From assembly GCA_023436515.1 (NCBI GenBank), contig JAEZIV010000330.1:1-5727 (forward strand): DNA of 5,727 nt, given 5' to 3'. The notes under the pieces are model-generated. The model searched no databases and had not been told where the DNA came from. It worked only from the letters and a program-made list of their open reading frames with translations. Position numbers and translations under genes: made by a program. The first letter of the stretch is position 1, and every line of letters begins with the position of its first letter. This DNA comes from Bacillota bacterium (lineage in GTDB: Bacteria; Bacillota; Clostridia; Acetivibrionales; DSM-1351). Positions 5,075-5,727 of this stretch are shown here, in pieces.

Positions 5075-5727
5075 TGAACAGATTTTACATGAGAGGTCAG
5101 GGCTCAGATTACTGATCAGCTCTACTTCTCTCTGCTTACAGGTAAATATTATTACCTGCTGCCTTTTACTCAGCTCTCCTATTAGCCTTAGTGCGTTTTC
5201 AGTTCTCTCATCATCATACTGGGCAAAGGGCTCATCAAAAATAAAGGGTAGATATTCGTTTCCTTTTAGTACGGTTTCAGATACTGCAACTCTCAAAGAT
5301 AGGTACAGCTGGTCAATGGTGCCGTTACTAAGAGCCCACACTGGTATGACCGTTTCGGTCCCGGGATTGTTCAGCATTATATTGAGATTGTCCCCTGCTC
5401 TGGTATGGCAATACTTTTGAGCTGTTAAATCCGAAAAGGTGCTGCTGAAAACCTTGTTCATTACTGGCAGGAGCTTTTTCCGAACCACCTGCGCAGCCTC
5501 CTCCATTGTCTGAATAGCGATATTCAGGGCTTCTCCCTTCTTCAACAAATCCTTCTTCTGCCTTCGCAGCACAGAGAACTCCCTTTCGGCTTGCTGTGCC
5601 TCACCAGGCTTTATGTCCTTCCTCTTCATATCAAGCTCAATAGCCAGCTGCTTTAGCGCCTCCTGCTGAAGCTGTTCTGTGTAGAACCCCTTCAACCCTG
5701 AAAGCTCCTGCAGCATTGTATCGGAAT
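5066..5727 (-). CDS. YhaN/SMC-like ABC ATPase, C-terminal part (truncated)
   Basis: The frame is open to the right edge (the codons before the Met at 5716 read Ser-Asp-Thr), so only about 220 C-terminal residues are visible and the true start is outside. From the N-terminal side there is a charged coiled coil (about 5460-5716). Then comes the ABC signature as LSNGTIDQLYLSLRVAV (5332-5282), and Walker B with D-loop as LPFIFDEPFAQYDDERTENAL (5251-5189), where the Asp-Glu pair would bind Mg and activate water. Last is the switch segment QVIIFTCKQRE (5134-5102). The Walker A half would lie beyond the window. The LS-GT-DQLYLSLR and DEPFAQYDDERT forms point to YhaN-like Rad50/SMC-type ATPases, which in many Firmicutes pair with an SbcD-like nuclease (YhaO). 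That partner would lie upstream, out of view. A DNA-repair role is inferred from the family only. Confidence 0.85.
   Translation of the reverse strand, partial: SDTMLQELSGLKGFYTEQLQQEALKQLAIELDMKRKDIKPGEAQQAEREFSVLRRQKKDLLKKGEALNIAIQTMEEAAQVVRKKLLPVMNKVFSSTFSDLTAQKYCHTRAGDNLNIMLNNPGTETVIPVWALSNGTIDQLYLSLRVAVSETVLKGNEYLPFIFDEPFAQYDDERTENALRLIGELSKRQQVIIFTCKQREVELISNLSPDLSCKICSLT

Overview
The window reads as chromosome from a low-GC, spore-forming Firmicute, most likely a mesophilic Clostridia of the Ruminiclostridium/Clostridium type. That placement is an inference from the spore-germination pair sleB-ypeB, strong AGGAGG-type ribosome binding sites, TTG starts, AT-rich intergenic DNA and consensus SigA-type promoters. 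No mobile element, CRISPR array, tRNA or rRNA was seen.

Layout from left to right. (1) A MarR-family repressor gene on the minus strand (20-481). It is preceded by a perfect-consensus promoter (TTGACA-N17-TATAAT) whose -10 end and start site are covered by a 41-bp perfect palindrome built from two copies of TTAGAATTCTAA. A good ribosome binding site sits at the very left edge, so marR is probably the first gene of an operon that leaves the window. (2) The minus-strand pair sleB (2004-2699) then ypeB (574-1989), with only 14 bp between them. They encode the spore cortex-lytic enzyme and its partner protein. Both genes start with TTG behind near-perfect Shine-Dalgarno sequences. (3) A 279-bp divergent intergenic region (2700-2978) with a candidate SigG promoter for sleB. 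(4) A plus-strand glycosyltransferase of the MGDG-synthase/UgtP type (2979-4091), probably making glycolipids from diacylglycerol. (5) A minus-strand lipoprotein (4092-5012) with two SH3-like domains and an NlpC/P60 domain. The positions expected to hold the catalytic Cys and the first catalytic His carry Ser and Asp, so it looks like a pseudoenzyme. (6) The C-terminal part of a YhaN/SMC-like ABC ATPase on the minus strand (5066 to the right edge), truncated by the window.

How the parts relate. SleB and YpeB work together to degrade the cortex during germination. The glycosyltransferase and the NlpC/P60-like lipoprotein are also envelope proteins, but nothing in the sequence ties them to germination. 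The glycosyltransferase and lipoprotein genes converge with their stop codons directly abutting. The lipoprotein has its own SigA-like promoter, whose -35 box lies in the last two codons of the ATPase gene. The most notable items are the double active-site loss in the NlpC/P60 protein and the palindrome at marR. The palindrome has the layout of an autoregulatory operator and, with the T-run after it, may also terminate readthrough from sleB-ypeB. I see no clear sign of a wholly new multi-gene system.
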